From an uncultured Parolsenella sp. (lineage in GTDB: Bacteria; Actinomycetota; Coriobacteriia; Coriobacteriales; Atopobiaceae): a DNA stretch of 32,556 bases. The stretch spans positions 1-32,556 of the forward strand of contig CAKUNF010000015.1 of assembly GCA_934668375.1 (NCBI GenBank). Reading direction: 5' to 3'. A program made the position numbers and the translations under genes. Positions 14,799 to 22,247 of this stretch are shown one piece after another. The notes beneath the pieces are model-generated. The model ran no database searches, was not told the DNA's origin, and saw only the letters and a program-made list of their open reading frames with translations. The stretch's first letter is position 1. Each line of letters begins with the position of its first letter.

Positions 14799-15653
14799 CT
14801 ACACGTGGCTCGAGCCCATGCTCTGCTCAACGGACTTGATGGCGGCGGCGTTTGCCCGCTCGACATCGCTCAGCTGGACGCTGTCATCGAACTCATCGGG
14901 CGAGTAGAGGGGCGTGTACCAGGGCTTTGAGTCGAAGTAGGCCTGCAGCGTCTGGTCCTTGAACTTGCGACCGTGGCGAGCGTAGATCTCATTGCGCGCA
15001 TACCAGAGCTCGTCGACGGAGAGGTTCATGGCCTTGATGTCGTCCGCCGTGAAGCTGGTGACATCGCTGTCTGGGATGACGTAGTCGCTGCTCGCGCCAC
15101 GTGGCGCGGACATGTAGGTCTGCGCCGAGGTGCTGGCCGCGCTCGTGTTGGCTGCCGACGTGCTCGCCGCGTCCGTGCTTGCGGCCGAGGTCGAGGAGGC
15201 CGCCGCCGAGCTCGCGGCGGTCGTTGCGGCGCCCTGGCTCTCCTTGCTGCCAAACAGCCCCATGGGGTCGACCATGATGAAGACCACGGCGGCGACCGCG
15301 GCGGCAACAATGGCAATGATGACGCCTATGACCGCTCCTCGCCTGATTCCGCCGTTGCCCTGCTGGCCCTGGCCATACGCAGGCTGCTGGGGAACGCCGG
15401 GATAGGCGGGCTGCTGCGGTGCCGTGCCATACGTGGCCTGGGGGCTTACCGGCCGGGGTGCCACCTGCGTGGCCTGCGGCGCCGGCTGTTCGGCCTGGGG
15501 AACTACCCGCGTGGGCTGTCCGCTCATGATGCGCGTCTCGCCCGCGGCCGGCATGACGGTCGTTCCGCTCTCCGCAGCGTCCGTAGGCGTGCCGCACTTC
15601 GTGCAGAACCTCGATCCGTCTGGGAGCTGGGCCCCACACTTGGTGCAAAACAT
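14799..15653 (-). CDS. zinc-ribbon membrane protein with C-terminal YARHG domain
   Basis: This 284-residue protein starts at 15653, with GGAGG six bases upstream. An N-terminal double CxxC zinc ribbon (MFCTKCG...RFCTKCG, residues 1-21) is followed by a Pro/Gln-rich flexible section. One transmembrane helix follows at about 112-131, then a Ser/Ala/Thr-rich linker with repeated AASTSAA-like blocks. The C-terminal domain reads LWYARNEIYARHGRKFKDQTLQAYF, the hallmark of the YARHG domain, which is usually extracellular and thought to act in the envelope. The ribbon would be cytosolic and YARHG outside. The biochemical role of the family is unknown. Operon position with an amidase supports a cell-wall context. 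Confidence 0.88.
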   Translation of the reverse strand: MFCTKCGAQLPDGSRFCTKCGTPTDAAESGTTVMPAAGETRIMSGQPTRVVPQAEQPAPQATQVAPRPVSPQATYGTAPQQPAYPGVPQQPAYGQGQQGNGGIRRGAVIGVIIAIVAAAVAAVVFIMVDPMGLFGSKESQGAATTAASSAAASSTSAASTDAASTSAANTSAASTSAQTYMSAPRGASSDYVIPDSDVTSFTADDIKAMNLSVDELWYARNEIYARHGRKFKDQTLQAYFDSKPWYTPLYSPDEFDDSVQLSDVERANAAAIKSVEQSMGSSHV

Positions 15654-15734
15654 GAGAGTCCTCCTCGCGTCCTTTGATTGCGCAAGCGGAATTGTACGGC
15701 TGCAACTGGCCGATGAGCCCGCCTCTCTGCCTTT

Positions 15735-15851
15735 ATCGTGCTTATCGTCCCTAAAATCGGGTCCGCGAGCCTTAATTTAGGTGCGTTTGGCACGATAAGC
15801 CCGGCGCCGCCCGACATGGGTGCGTTTGGCACGACGAGCGCGCGACCTGCG
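15735..15851. repeat. direct repeat of about 117 bp, right copy
   Basis: This is the partner of the 13829-13945 element; the 57-base core here is 15778-15834 and is identical. Its inverted arms GCTTATCGT (15740-15748) and ACGATAAGC (15792-15800) are preserved, and an inner CCTAAA/TTTAGG pair is better kept than in the left copy. It lies in the divergent region before prmC. Confidence 0.9.
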
Positions 15852-15925
15852 CCCCGTCTCCGCGGCCGCTACTATGGTGTGAGCATATGACGCCGCGGCG
15901 TGGCGTCGAAACCGTCGGAGGTCCC

Positions 15926-17476
15926 ATGCCATCAGAGAACGTCTGGACGATAAACCGCTGCCTCACCTGGACGCGCGACTACCTCGCGCGCAAGGGCGAC
16001 GAGCATGCGCGCCTCTCCGCCGAGTGGCTGCTCAGCGCCGCCACGGGCAAGAATCGCACTGGCCTGTACATGGCCTTCGACGAGCCGCTCTCCCCAGACG
16101 AGCTCTCCCGCATGCACGGCTTCATCGAGCGCCGCGCCAAGGGCGAGCCGCTCCAGTACATCACGGGCAAGACGAGCTTCCGCTTCATCGAGGTGTCCTG
16201 CGCGCCCGGCGTGCTCATCCCCCGGCCCGAGACAGAGCTGCTTGTGGACGCCGCGCTCGAGGGCATCGACGCGGCGAGCGCGATGAGTCCCGTCCGTGTG
16301 CTCGAGATTGGCTGCGGCACGGGCTGTGTGAGCTGCGCCATCGCGAGCGAGCGGCCGGGCACGCTCGTGTGCGCCACGGACATCTCGCCCACGGCTGCCG
16401 CCCTCGCGCGCGAGAACCGCGATGCGCTTGGGCTGTCGGACGTCGTCGACGTCCTTGAGTGCGACCTCGCTGCCGACGTGCCGCCCGAGCTCATGGGGAC
16501 GTTTGCCGTGCTCGTCTCGAACCCGCCCTATATCCCGGACGACGTGATGCGCGAGCTGCCGGATGAGGTTGCCGACTTCGAGCCCGAGCTTGCCCTTGCC
16601 GGCGGCGCGGACGGCCTTGACATCTACCGCCGCCTGCTCGAGCTCGCCCCGAGGGCGCTCGTTCCCGGCGGTATGCTTGCCGTCGAGCTCCACGAGGACG
16701 CGCTCGAGGCGGCCGCAGGCCTCGCGCGCGCACAGGGCTGTTGGAAGTCCGTCGAAATTCGCCGCGACCTCACGGGCCGCACGCGCTTCATCGTCGCACG
16801 CCTTGCCGGCGAGCTTCCCCAGGCGGCGCCCAAGCACGAGCCTGCCGGCCGCATCGTCACGTGCAGCCAGGACAACCCCGCGCCCGAGGTCGTTGCGGAC
16901 GCCGCGTCCGTCCTGCGCGGGGGAGGCGTCGTCGTGATGCCCACGGACTCCGTCTATGGCATCGGCGCTGCGGCCACGCCCGATAACCCCGGTCATCGCC
17001 GCATCTTTGACATCAAGCGCCGCGACCTCTCCCAGACCCTGCCGCTGCTTATCGCGGACGCCTCCGAGCTCGATCGCCTCGCCGCAGACGTTCCCGCCTG
17101 GGCCCGCGCGCTCGCAGACCGGCTGTGGCCCGGCGCCCTCACCCTCGTGGTTCACGCAAGCGATACCGTGCCCGCCGATTACCAGCGCGAGAACGGCACC
17201 GTGGCCCTGCGCGTGCCCGATTCCCCTCTCGTGCGCGAGCTTGCTCGCGAGGTGGGACCGCTTGCCGTGACGAGCGCCAACACCCACGGCATGCCCGCGC
17301 CCGCCACCTCGGATGACATCGAGCGACGCATCGCCGAGGCCTCGGACCTCACGCTTGCCGCTGGTCCCACGCCCGCCGGCGCGGCCTCCACCATCGTTGA
17401 CACCACAACGGGCGAGCCGCGCATCGTGCGCCAGGGTCCCATCCCTGCCGAGACGATCGCCGCCCTCGCCCAATAG
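15926..17476 (+). CDS. prmC: fused PrmC methyltransferase / Sua5-type threonylcarbamoyl-AMP synthase
   Basis: This is a 516-residue bifunctional translation factor enzyme. The N-terminal half, about 1-292, is PrmC (HemK), which uses S-adenosylmethionine to methylate the Gln of the release-factor GGQ motif. It shows IPRPETELLVD (98-108), the SAM loop LEIGCGTGC (126-134) and the catalytic NPPY (199-202). The C-terminal half, about 308-516, is a Sua5/TsaC/YrdC domain that makes threonylcarbamoyl-AMP for tRNA t6A modification. It shows PTDSVYGIG (339-347), KRRD (364-367), LPLLI and a SANTHG motif. The start at 15926 follows GGAGGT, somewhat close at three to four bases; an in-frame ATG at 15887 has no ribosome site. 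A possible -10 TACTAT lies near 15870. Its RF1 substrate is encoded upstream, beyond the repeat-flanked cassette. Confidence 0.93.
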   Translation: MPSENVWTINRCLTWTRDYLARKGDEHARLSAEWLLSAATGKNRTGLYMAFDEPLSPDELSRMHGFIERRAKGEPLQYITGKTSFRFIEVSCAPGVLIPRPETELLVDAALEGIDAASAMSPVRVLEIGCGTGCVSCAIASERPGTLVCATDISPTAAALARENRDALGLSDVVDVLECDLAADVPPELMGTFAVLVSNPPYIPDDVMRELPDEVADFEPELALAGGADGLDIYRRLLELAPRALVPGGMLAVELHEDALEAAAGLARAQGCWKSVEIRRDLTGRTRFIVARLAGELPQAAPKHEPAGRIVTCSQDNPAPEVVADAASVLRGGGVVVMPTDSVYGIGAAATPDNPGHRRIFDIKRRDLSQTLPLLIADASELDRLAADVPAWARALADRLWPGALTLVVHASDTVPADYQRENGTVALRVPDSPLVRELAREVGPLAVTSANTHGMPAPATSDDIERRIAEASDLTLAAGPTPAGAASTIVDTTTGEPRIVRQGPIPAETIAALAQ

Positions 17477-17620
17477 CGCAAGAGTGCCCGCGGGCCCACA
17501 CGCCCACGCGACCGTCATCGCGCCGCACGCATCGCGCCCCGCCGCCCACCGAGAACGACGGCCGGCCCCTGCTCGCGCTTCCTACACTGGTACGAAGACA
17601 AAACCAGCGGGAGGCGACGT

Positions 17621-19168
17621 ATGGCAACGATCATGGACAGCGTCATGAGCTCGGCAAAGGATGACGCGATGGGCGCGCGCGAGGCGCCGGAGGGCTGCAT
17701 CATGGCGCTCGACGCCGGAACGACGAGCGTTCGCGCCATCCTGTTCGACGAGTTTGGCCACAAGGTCGCCGTGGCGCAGCGCCCGCTCACGATGCGCTAT
17801 CCGCATCCTGGCTGGGTCGAGCAGGACCCGGTCGAGATTCTCTCCGCGCAGGTCGCCTGCATGATCGAGGTCCAGTTCAAGAGCGGCATCCACTCGGACC
17901 GCATCCACGCCATCGGCATCACGAACCAGCGCGAGACGGTCGTCGTGTGGGACCGCCAGACGGGCCAGCCCATCTATGACGCTGTCGTGTGGCAGTGCCG
18001 CCGCACGGCCGACGCCGTGGCCAAGGTCGTGGAGGACGGCTATGCGGACCTCATCCGCGAGCGCACCGGCCTCGTGCCCGACGCGTACTTCTCGGCCACG
18101 AAGATCGCTTGGATTCTCGACAACGTCGAGGGCGCGCGGGAGATGGCCGAGGCCGGCGAGCTCATGTGCGGCACTGTGGACACGTGGCTCATCTACAACC
18201 TCACACGTGGCAAGGTCCATGCCACGGACTACACGAACGCGAGTCGCACCATGCTCTTCGATATCCACCGCCTCGACTGGGACGATGACCTCTGCGAGAT
18301 ATTCCGTGTGCCGCGCCGCATGTTGCCCGAGGCCAGGCCATCGTCAGGCGGCTTTGGCGAGGTGAGCCCGGACATCATGCGCAACCACCCGCGCATCGCC
18401 GGCGTGGCCGGAGACCAGCAGGCCTCGCTGTTCGGCCACTGCTGCTTCGATCCCGGAAGTGTCAAGAACACATACGGTACCGGCTGCTTCATGCTCATGA
18501 ACACCGGTGACGAGGCAATCGCGTCGAGCAACGGCCTCGTCACGACCATCGGCATCGCCGAGGGCGGCCGCGTGGACTACGCGCTGGAGGGCTCGGTGTT
18601 CCAGGCCGGTTCCGTCATCCAGTGGCTCCGTGACGGCCTGCGGCTCATCGACGATGCCTCCCAGACCGCAGAGCTCGCGAGCTCCGTGCCAGACACGGAC
18701 GGCTGCTACATCGTTCCGGCGTTCACGGGGCTCGGCGCCCCCTGGTGGCGCTCGGACGCACGCGGCGTCATCGCGGGCATCACGCGCGGCACGGATCGTG
18801 CCCGCCTCGTTCGCGCCGCCTGCGAGTCCATGGCCTACCAGACCTACGACGTCCTCAAGGCCATGGAGGCAGACTCCGGGCATGCGCTCTCGCTGCTCAA
18901 CGTGGATGGCGGCGCGGCCAACAACCCGTTCGTCATGCAGTTCCAGGCCGACCTTCTCGGCATCGATGTGGTGTGTGCCGCCACGGCAGAGACCACGGCG
19001 CTCGGCGCCGCCTACCTCGCGGGTCTCTCCTGCGGCTTCTGGGCAGACCGAGAGGAGCTCGCGAACCTGGCGGAGGGCAAGCGTGCGTATGAGCCGAGCA
19101 TGCCTTCCGAGCGTGCCGCCGAGCTTCTCGATGGCTGGCACGAGGCCGTTCGCCGCGCGCTCGCGTGA
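17621..19168 (+). CDS. glpK: glycerol kinase
   Basis: This 515-residue cytosolic FGGY kinase phosphorylates glycerol to sn-glycerol 3-phosphate with ATP. GGAGG (17610-17614) is six bases before the ATG. A non-conserved leader of about 25 residues precedes the first ATP-binding strand MALDAGTTSVRAILFD. Glycerol-contacting segments GITNQRETVVVWD and VWQCRRTA are present. GVAGDQQASLFGHCCFDPGSVKNTYGTGCF, LEGSVFQAGSVIQWLRDGL and FTGLGAPWW are classic glycerol-kinase motifs, and the C-terminal VDGGAANNPFVMQFQAD is the FGGY signature. No uptake facilitator or GlpD gene is adjacent, so it is probably a single-gene unit. TACACT at 17583-17588 is a possible -10 element. Confidence 0.95.
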   Translation: MATIMDSVMSSAKDDAMGAREAPEGCIMALDAGTTSVRAILFDEFGHKVAVAQRPLTMRYPHPGWVEQDPVEILSAQVACMIEVQFKSGIHSDRIHAIGITNQRETVVVWDRQTGQPIYDAVVWQCRRTADAVAKVVEDGYADLIRERTGLVPDAYFSATKIAWILDNVEGAREMAEAGELMCGTVDTWLIYNLTRGKVHATDYTNASRTMLFDIHRLDWDDDLCEIFRVPRRMLPEARPSSGGFGEVSPDIMRNHPRIAGVAGDQQASLFGHCCFDPGSVKNTYGTGCFMLMNTGDEAIASSNGLVTTIGIAEGGRVDYALEGSVFQAGSVIQWLRDGLRLIDDASQTAELASSVPDTDGCYIVPAFTGLGAPWWRSDARGVIAGITRGTDRARLVRAACESMAYQTYDVLKAMEADSGHALSLLNVDGGAANNPFVMQFQADLLGIDVVCAATAETTALGAAYLAGLSCGFWADREELANLAEGKRAYEPSMPSERAAELLDGWHEAVRRALA

Positions 19169-19282
19169 CGCCGCCGCGGTACAACGAGGCCAGCCCTCCG
19201 TTGTCATGCCCCGCCATCGGCGGCTGGTTGCGCTCCGTGGTACGCTTCTCCCGTCACATTCATGCGTAGCAAAGGAGCTTAC

Positions 19283-19726
19283 ATGCGCATCGTCGTCGCT
19301 TCCGATCACGCCGGCTTCTGCCAGAAGGACGTCATCTGCGACTTCGTCCGCGGCCTTGGCCACGAGGTCGAGGACCTCGGCCCCGAGACGGCCGACCGCG
19401 TCGACTACCCGGACTTTGCCGACAAGGTCGCCCGCCGCGTCTCCGAGGGCACCGCGGACCGTGGCATCCTCATCTGCGGCACGGGCATCGGCATGGCCAT
19501 GACGGCCGACAAGGTGCCGGGCGTCCGCGCCACCGTCGTGCAGACGAACAAGTTCGCCGAGCTGTGCCGCGAGCACAACGACTGCAACGTCATCTGCCTG
19601 TCCGGCCGCTTCACGGCCCCCATGGACAACTGCGAGTTCGTCAAGACGTTCCTCACCACCGAGTTCGGCGGTGGCCGCCACACGCAGCGCGTCGCCAAGA
19701 TCATGGCCGAGGACGAGCGCAAGTAG
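19283..19726 (+). CDS. rpiB: ribose-5-phosphate isomerase B
   Basis: This 147-residue cytosolic enzyme interconverts ribose 5-phosphate and ribulose 5-phosphate in the pentose phosphate pathway. The start at 19283 follows AAGGAG with five-base spacing; an in-frame ATG at 19262 would swallow that site. Motifs are ASDHAG (6-11), the active-site Cys65 in ICGTGIGMAM (64-73), His98 in CREHND, and CLSGRFTAP. Cys at position 65 is the catalytic type seen in E. coli RpiB. Some RpiB/LacAB relatives use allose or galactose phosphates; length and motifs fit ribose. It lies upstream of upp, so both genes feed nucleotide supply. Confidence 0.94.
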   Translation: MRIVVASDHAGFCQKDVICDFVRGLGHEVEDLGPETADRVDYPDFADKVARRVSEGTADRGILICGTGIGMAMTADKVPGVRATVVQTNKFAELCREHNDCNVICLSGRFTAPMDNCEFVKTFLTTEFGGGRHTQRVAKIMAEDERK

Positions 19727-19776
19727 TCCGTGGGCCGACGAAGGGACGCCCCCTCGCCAGCCGCGTCTGAACTATC

Positions 19777-19804
19777 GGGGCCGCTGCCACGGGTGGCGGC
19801 CCCA
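19777..19804 (+). terminator. G+C-rich hairpin between rpiB and upp
   Basis: GGGGCCGC plus CCAC (19777-19790) pairs with GTGGCGGCCCC (19794-19804) with a two-base bulge. Only a short non-T sequence follows before the upp ribosome site. It may attenuate read-through or simply structure the upp leader. Confidence 0.4.
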
Positions 19805-19821
19805 CTCATAGAGGAGCAACG

Positions 19822-20490
19822 ATGGCAAACGCCAACAACCTGGACCTGACGCCCGAGCAGCTCGCTCGCCTTACGGTCGTCGACCACCCGCTCGTCCAGC
19901 ACAAGCTCTCGATCATGCGAGACGAGCAGACCGGCACGAAGCAGTTCCGAGACCTCGTTCGCGAGCTCGCGCTGTTCGAGGGCTACGAGGCCACGCGAGA
20001 CTTCGAGCTCGAGCCCGTGCAGGTGAAGACGCCTCTCGAGGAATGCACGTGCCAGCACCTCGCCGGCAAGAAGGTCGCCATCATCCCCATCCTGCGCGCC
20101 GGTCTTGGCATGGTTGACGGCATCCTCGACCTCATCCCCGCCGCCCGCGTGGGCCACGTGGGCATGGAGCGCGACCCCGAGACGCACGAGCCGCACGAGT
20201 ACTACTGCAAGCTCCCGCCCGACGTCGGGCAGCGCACGTGCCTCATCGTCGACCCGATGCTCGCTACGGGCGGCTCGGCCACGGCGGCCATCCAGTACCT
20301 GCGCGGCGCCGGCGTGAGAGACATCCGTCTGCTCGTCCTCGTCGCCGCTCCCGAGGGCGTTCGCACCGTGCTCGAGTTCGACCAGGACGTTCGCCTCTAC
20401 ACGTGCGCGCTCGACCGCGAGCTCAACGACCACGCCTACATCCTCCCCGGACTGGGAGACGCGGGCGACCGTATCTTTGGCACGCGCTAG
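19822..20490 (+). CDS. upp: uracil phosphoribosyltransferase
   Basis: This 222-residue cytosolic salvage enzyme joins uracil and PRPP to give UMP. GAGGAG lies a few bases before the ATG at 19822. The PRPP-binding loop VDPMLATGGSA is at 143-153. VAIIPILRAGLGMVDG (85-100) and the uracil-binding C-terminal YILPGLGDAGDRIFGT are diagnostic and distinguish it from PyrR and other phosphoribosyltransferases. About ten extra N-terminal residues precede the conserved start. It is followed two bases later by a small membrane-protein gene, then the ATP synthase operon. Confidence 0.96.
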   Translation: MANANNLDLTPEQLARLTVVDHPLVQHKLSIMRDEQTGTKQFRDLVRELALFEGYEATRDFELEPVQVKTPLEECTCQHLAGKKVAIIPILRAGLGMVDGILDLIPAARVGHVGMERDPETHEPHEYYCKLPPDVGQRTCLIVDPMLATGGSATAAIQYLRGAGVRDIRLLVLVAAPEGVRTVLEFDQDVRLYTCALDRELNDHAYILPGLGDAGDRIFGTR

Positions 20491-20491
20491 C

Positions 20492-20770
20492 ATGGTCGCG
20501 CAGATTCTGCTGGGCGTCGTCCTCGGCCTCGCCGGGGCGGCGCCCTTCTCCATCGTCCTCGCGCGCTCGGCGGCTCGCGGTCCCAAGGGCCCTGGGATCC
20601 GCAGCGGCCTCGCGTGCGTCGTTCTCTCGGCGCTCGTCGTTCTCGTGGGGATGGCCCTCGTCCATCGGCTCTGGGCGGAGGCGTTCGTGCCCACGTCCGC
20701 ATCGGCGGTGCTCGCCATGCTCGCGTGCGTCACGGCGTCCGTGCTCGTGACGTGGCGTCGTCTGCCGTAG
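20492..20770 (+). CDS. small three-helix membrane protein upstream of the ATP synthase genes
   Basis: This 92-residue protein starts at 20492, one base after the upp stop, so translation is probably coupled to upp. Three hydrophobic segments, about 5-25, 40-62 and 70-86, are separated by short basic turns (ARSAARGPKGPG and the final RRLP). Its place just before atpB is where many bacteria carry AtpI, a small membrane protein that helps c-ring assembly. The hydrophobic layout is compatible with that, but I see no decisive AtpI motif and the usual protein has four helices. It is best treated as a hypothetical membrane protein with a possible AtpI-like role. Confidence 0.6.
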   Translation: MVAQILLGVVLGLAGAAPFSIVLARSAARGPKGPGIRSGLACVVLSALVVLVGMALVHRLWAEAFVPTSASAVLAMLACVTASVLVTWRRLP

Positions 20771-20890
20771 AGGTCTCCGGCACCAAAAATCTGCAAGCGT
20801 CGAGAAAAATTCGGCGAGCGCAAGCACGCGCGGTAGCTCGAACTTTACACGTTATGAAAATAAACAGCTCAAAGGCATAGAAAAGAGTTG

Positions 20891-20919
20891 TTACACCCTG
20901 AATCCGGAAGTGCTAGTAT
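20891..20919 (+). promoter_or_regulatory. candidate ATP synthase operon promoter
   Basis: TTACAC (20891-20896) and TAGTAT (20914-20919) are 17 bases apart, and a TG two bases before the -10 makes it an extended -10 type. The stretch 20771-20890 before it is A+T-rich and otherwise featureless to my eye. Confidence 0.5.
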
Positions 20920-20926
20920 CGCCATT

Positions 20927-21094
20927 CGGATTTAGAAGAAGGGCGCCAATCCCAGTCGGACTAGCGCCTCTGAACTCGGGGTACAAACCACCCACAAGGG
21001 GGTAGAATCCCTGACGCCGCAGCGACCCAGTCGGGCCGGCGCGGAAACGAGCGGCCGATCCCCGGCCGCCGCGGGGCAAGCGAAAGGACGATGC
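20927..21094 (+). promoter_or_regulatory. long structured 5' leader of atpB
   Basis: About 170 bases lie between the likely start of transcription and atpB. GCGGCCG (21051-21057) and CGGCCGC (21063-21069) form a perfect hairpin 11 bases before AAAGGA. Shorter pairings occur further up, such as GGCGC with GCGCC near 20943-20970. I do not recognise a known riboswitch or leader family. Confidence 0.35.
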
Positions 21095-21898
21095 ATGTCT
21101 CCACTAGACAAGCTTCCCGAGGAGATTGACACTCTTCTCGACAGCTTCATGTCCCACGCCATCGTGGGCAACACCACGGTCGGCCTCACCACGTACACGT
21201 TCTGGCTGGCCGTCGCGCTCATCCTGATGCTCGTCGTGCTCTTCGTGTTCAAGAAGAAGCAGGCCGCGAGCCTCGTGCCGCACGGCTTCTTCGTGAATGG
21301 CGTCGAGTACGTCGTCGAGTTCGTGCGCGATGACATGGTGAAGTCCATCGTGGGCGAGAAGACCTGGAAGAAGCACTTCCCGTTCCTTGCCGCCCTGTTC
21401 TTCTTCATCGTCGCCAACTCCATCATCGGCGTCATCCCCGGCTGCCACCCCGGCACGGGCACGATTGGCGTCACGGCGGCGCTCGCCCTGTGCTCCTTCA
21501 TCTACTTCATCGTGGTGGGTTGCAAGCGCCTGGGCGTCATCGGCTACATCAAGAGCCTGGCGCCCGAGGGCGTCGCGTTCCCCATCAACATCCTCGTGTG
21601 GGTCATCGAGCTGTTCTCGACGTTCCTGCGCCTCATCACCCTTGCCGTCCGTCTCTTCTGCAACATGTTCGCAGGCCACGTGGTCATGGGTGCCTTCGCC
21701 ATCCTCGCCTCGCTGTTCTTCGAGCCGCTGCTGCAGGGCTTCTCGGTCGTCGCGCTCGGCCAGGCCGGCGCCTCGGTGTTCTGGGTGGCCATCCTCATCG
21801 TCATCTACCTCGTGGAGATCATGGTCGGCATCATCCAGGCCTACGTCTTCACGCTGCTCTCCGCCGTCTACATCCAGCTCGCCGAGAACGGCGACTAG
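21095..21898 (+). CDS. atpB: ATP synthase Fo subunit a
   Basis: This 267-residue integral membrane subunit forms the two proton half-channels against the c-ring. The start at 21095 follows AAAGGA with seven-base spacing. Five or six transmembrane segments are visible. The essential Arg is Arg186 in LAVRLFCNMFAGH, the equivalent of E. coli Arg210, within the conserved LRLITLAVRLFCNMFAGH segment. FLAALFFFIVANSIIGVIPG and the final helix ending YVFTLLSAVYIQLAE are also typical. It is the first gene of the operon. A 120-base gap precedes atpE. Confidence 0.96.
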   Translation: MSPLDKLPEEIDTLLDSFMSHAIVGNTTVGLTTYTFWLAVALILMLVVLFVFKKKQAASLVPHGFFVNGVEYVVEFVRDDMVKSIVGEKTWKKHFPFLAALFFFIVANSIIGVIPGCHPGTGTIGVTAALALCSFIYFIVVGCKRLGVIGYIKSLAPEGVAFPINILVWVIELFSTFLRLITLAVRLFCNMFAGHVVMGAFAILASLFFEPLLQGFSVVALGQAGASVFWVAILIVIYLVEIMVGIIQAYVFTLLSAVYIQLAENGD

Positions 21899-21974
21899 CA
21901 CGGCCGCGGCCTCGTGCCGCATGCGTTAGGCATCTTGCGGGCTCGCCCGCTAGTGCATAGACATGGCTCACGAA

Positions 21975-22001
21975 TCGCCCGAGGAACAAGATGTCGGGCG
22001 A
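21975..22001 (+). promoter_or_regulatory. hairpin in front of the atpE ribosome site
   Basis: TCGCCCGA (21975-21982) and TCGGGCGA (21994-22001) form a perfect eight-pair stem, ending five bases before AAAGGAGG (22007-22014). It may tune the high translation rate that subunit c needs, or mark mRNA processing. Confidence 0.45.
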
Positions 22002-22018
22002 CTAACAAAGGAGGAATC

Positions 22019-22210
22019 GTGGGAGCTATCGGTTATGGTCTTGGTGTTATCGGCGCCGGCATCGGCATTGGTCTTGCGGCTTACGGTGCCACGTCGGCCA
22101 TCGCGCGCCAGCCTGAGATGCAGAGCCGCCTGTTCACGGTCTTCATCCTGGGCTCCGCATTCGTCGAGGCCCTCGCACTCATCGGCTTCGTCGTTACGCT
22201 GATCGCCTAA
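22019..22210 (+). CDS. atpE: ATP synthase Fo subunit c (GTG start)
   Basis: This 63-residue, two-helix proteolipid forms the rotating c-ring. It starts at GTG 22019, with a very strong AAAGGAGG four bases away; no ATG gives a sensible product. Helix 1 carries the glycine motif [15 protein letters not shown], the polar loop is ARQPE (29-33), and helix 2 has the ion-carrying Glu50 in [14 protein letters not shown]. Residues around Glu50 lack the Gln and Ser of sodium-type rings, so proton coupling is expected. The protein is at the short end for the family (usually 70-90) but has both helices complete. Its N-terminus is brief and its C-terminus ends right after helix 2. Confidence 0.95.
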   Translation: MGAIGYGLGVIGAGIGIGLAAYGATSAIARQPEMQSRLFTVFILGSAFVEALALIGFVVTLIA

Positions 22211-22247
22211 GGTCACGTAGACGTCGAACAGCTGAGTGGAGGCACGA

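Noticed and set aside
17477..17620. Possible small gene or RNA between prmC-sua5 and glpK
   Set aside because: Low-complexity G+C-rich sequence with no ribosome site, hairpin with T-run or recognisable motif.
18344..19681. Long minus-strand frame over glpK and rpiB
   Set aside because: Shadow of two well-supported plus-strand genes, with no family motifs or ribosome site.
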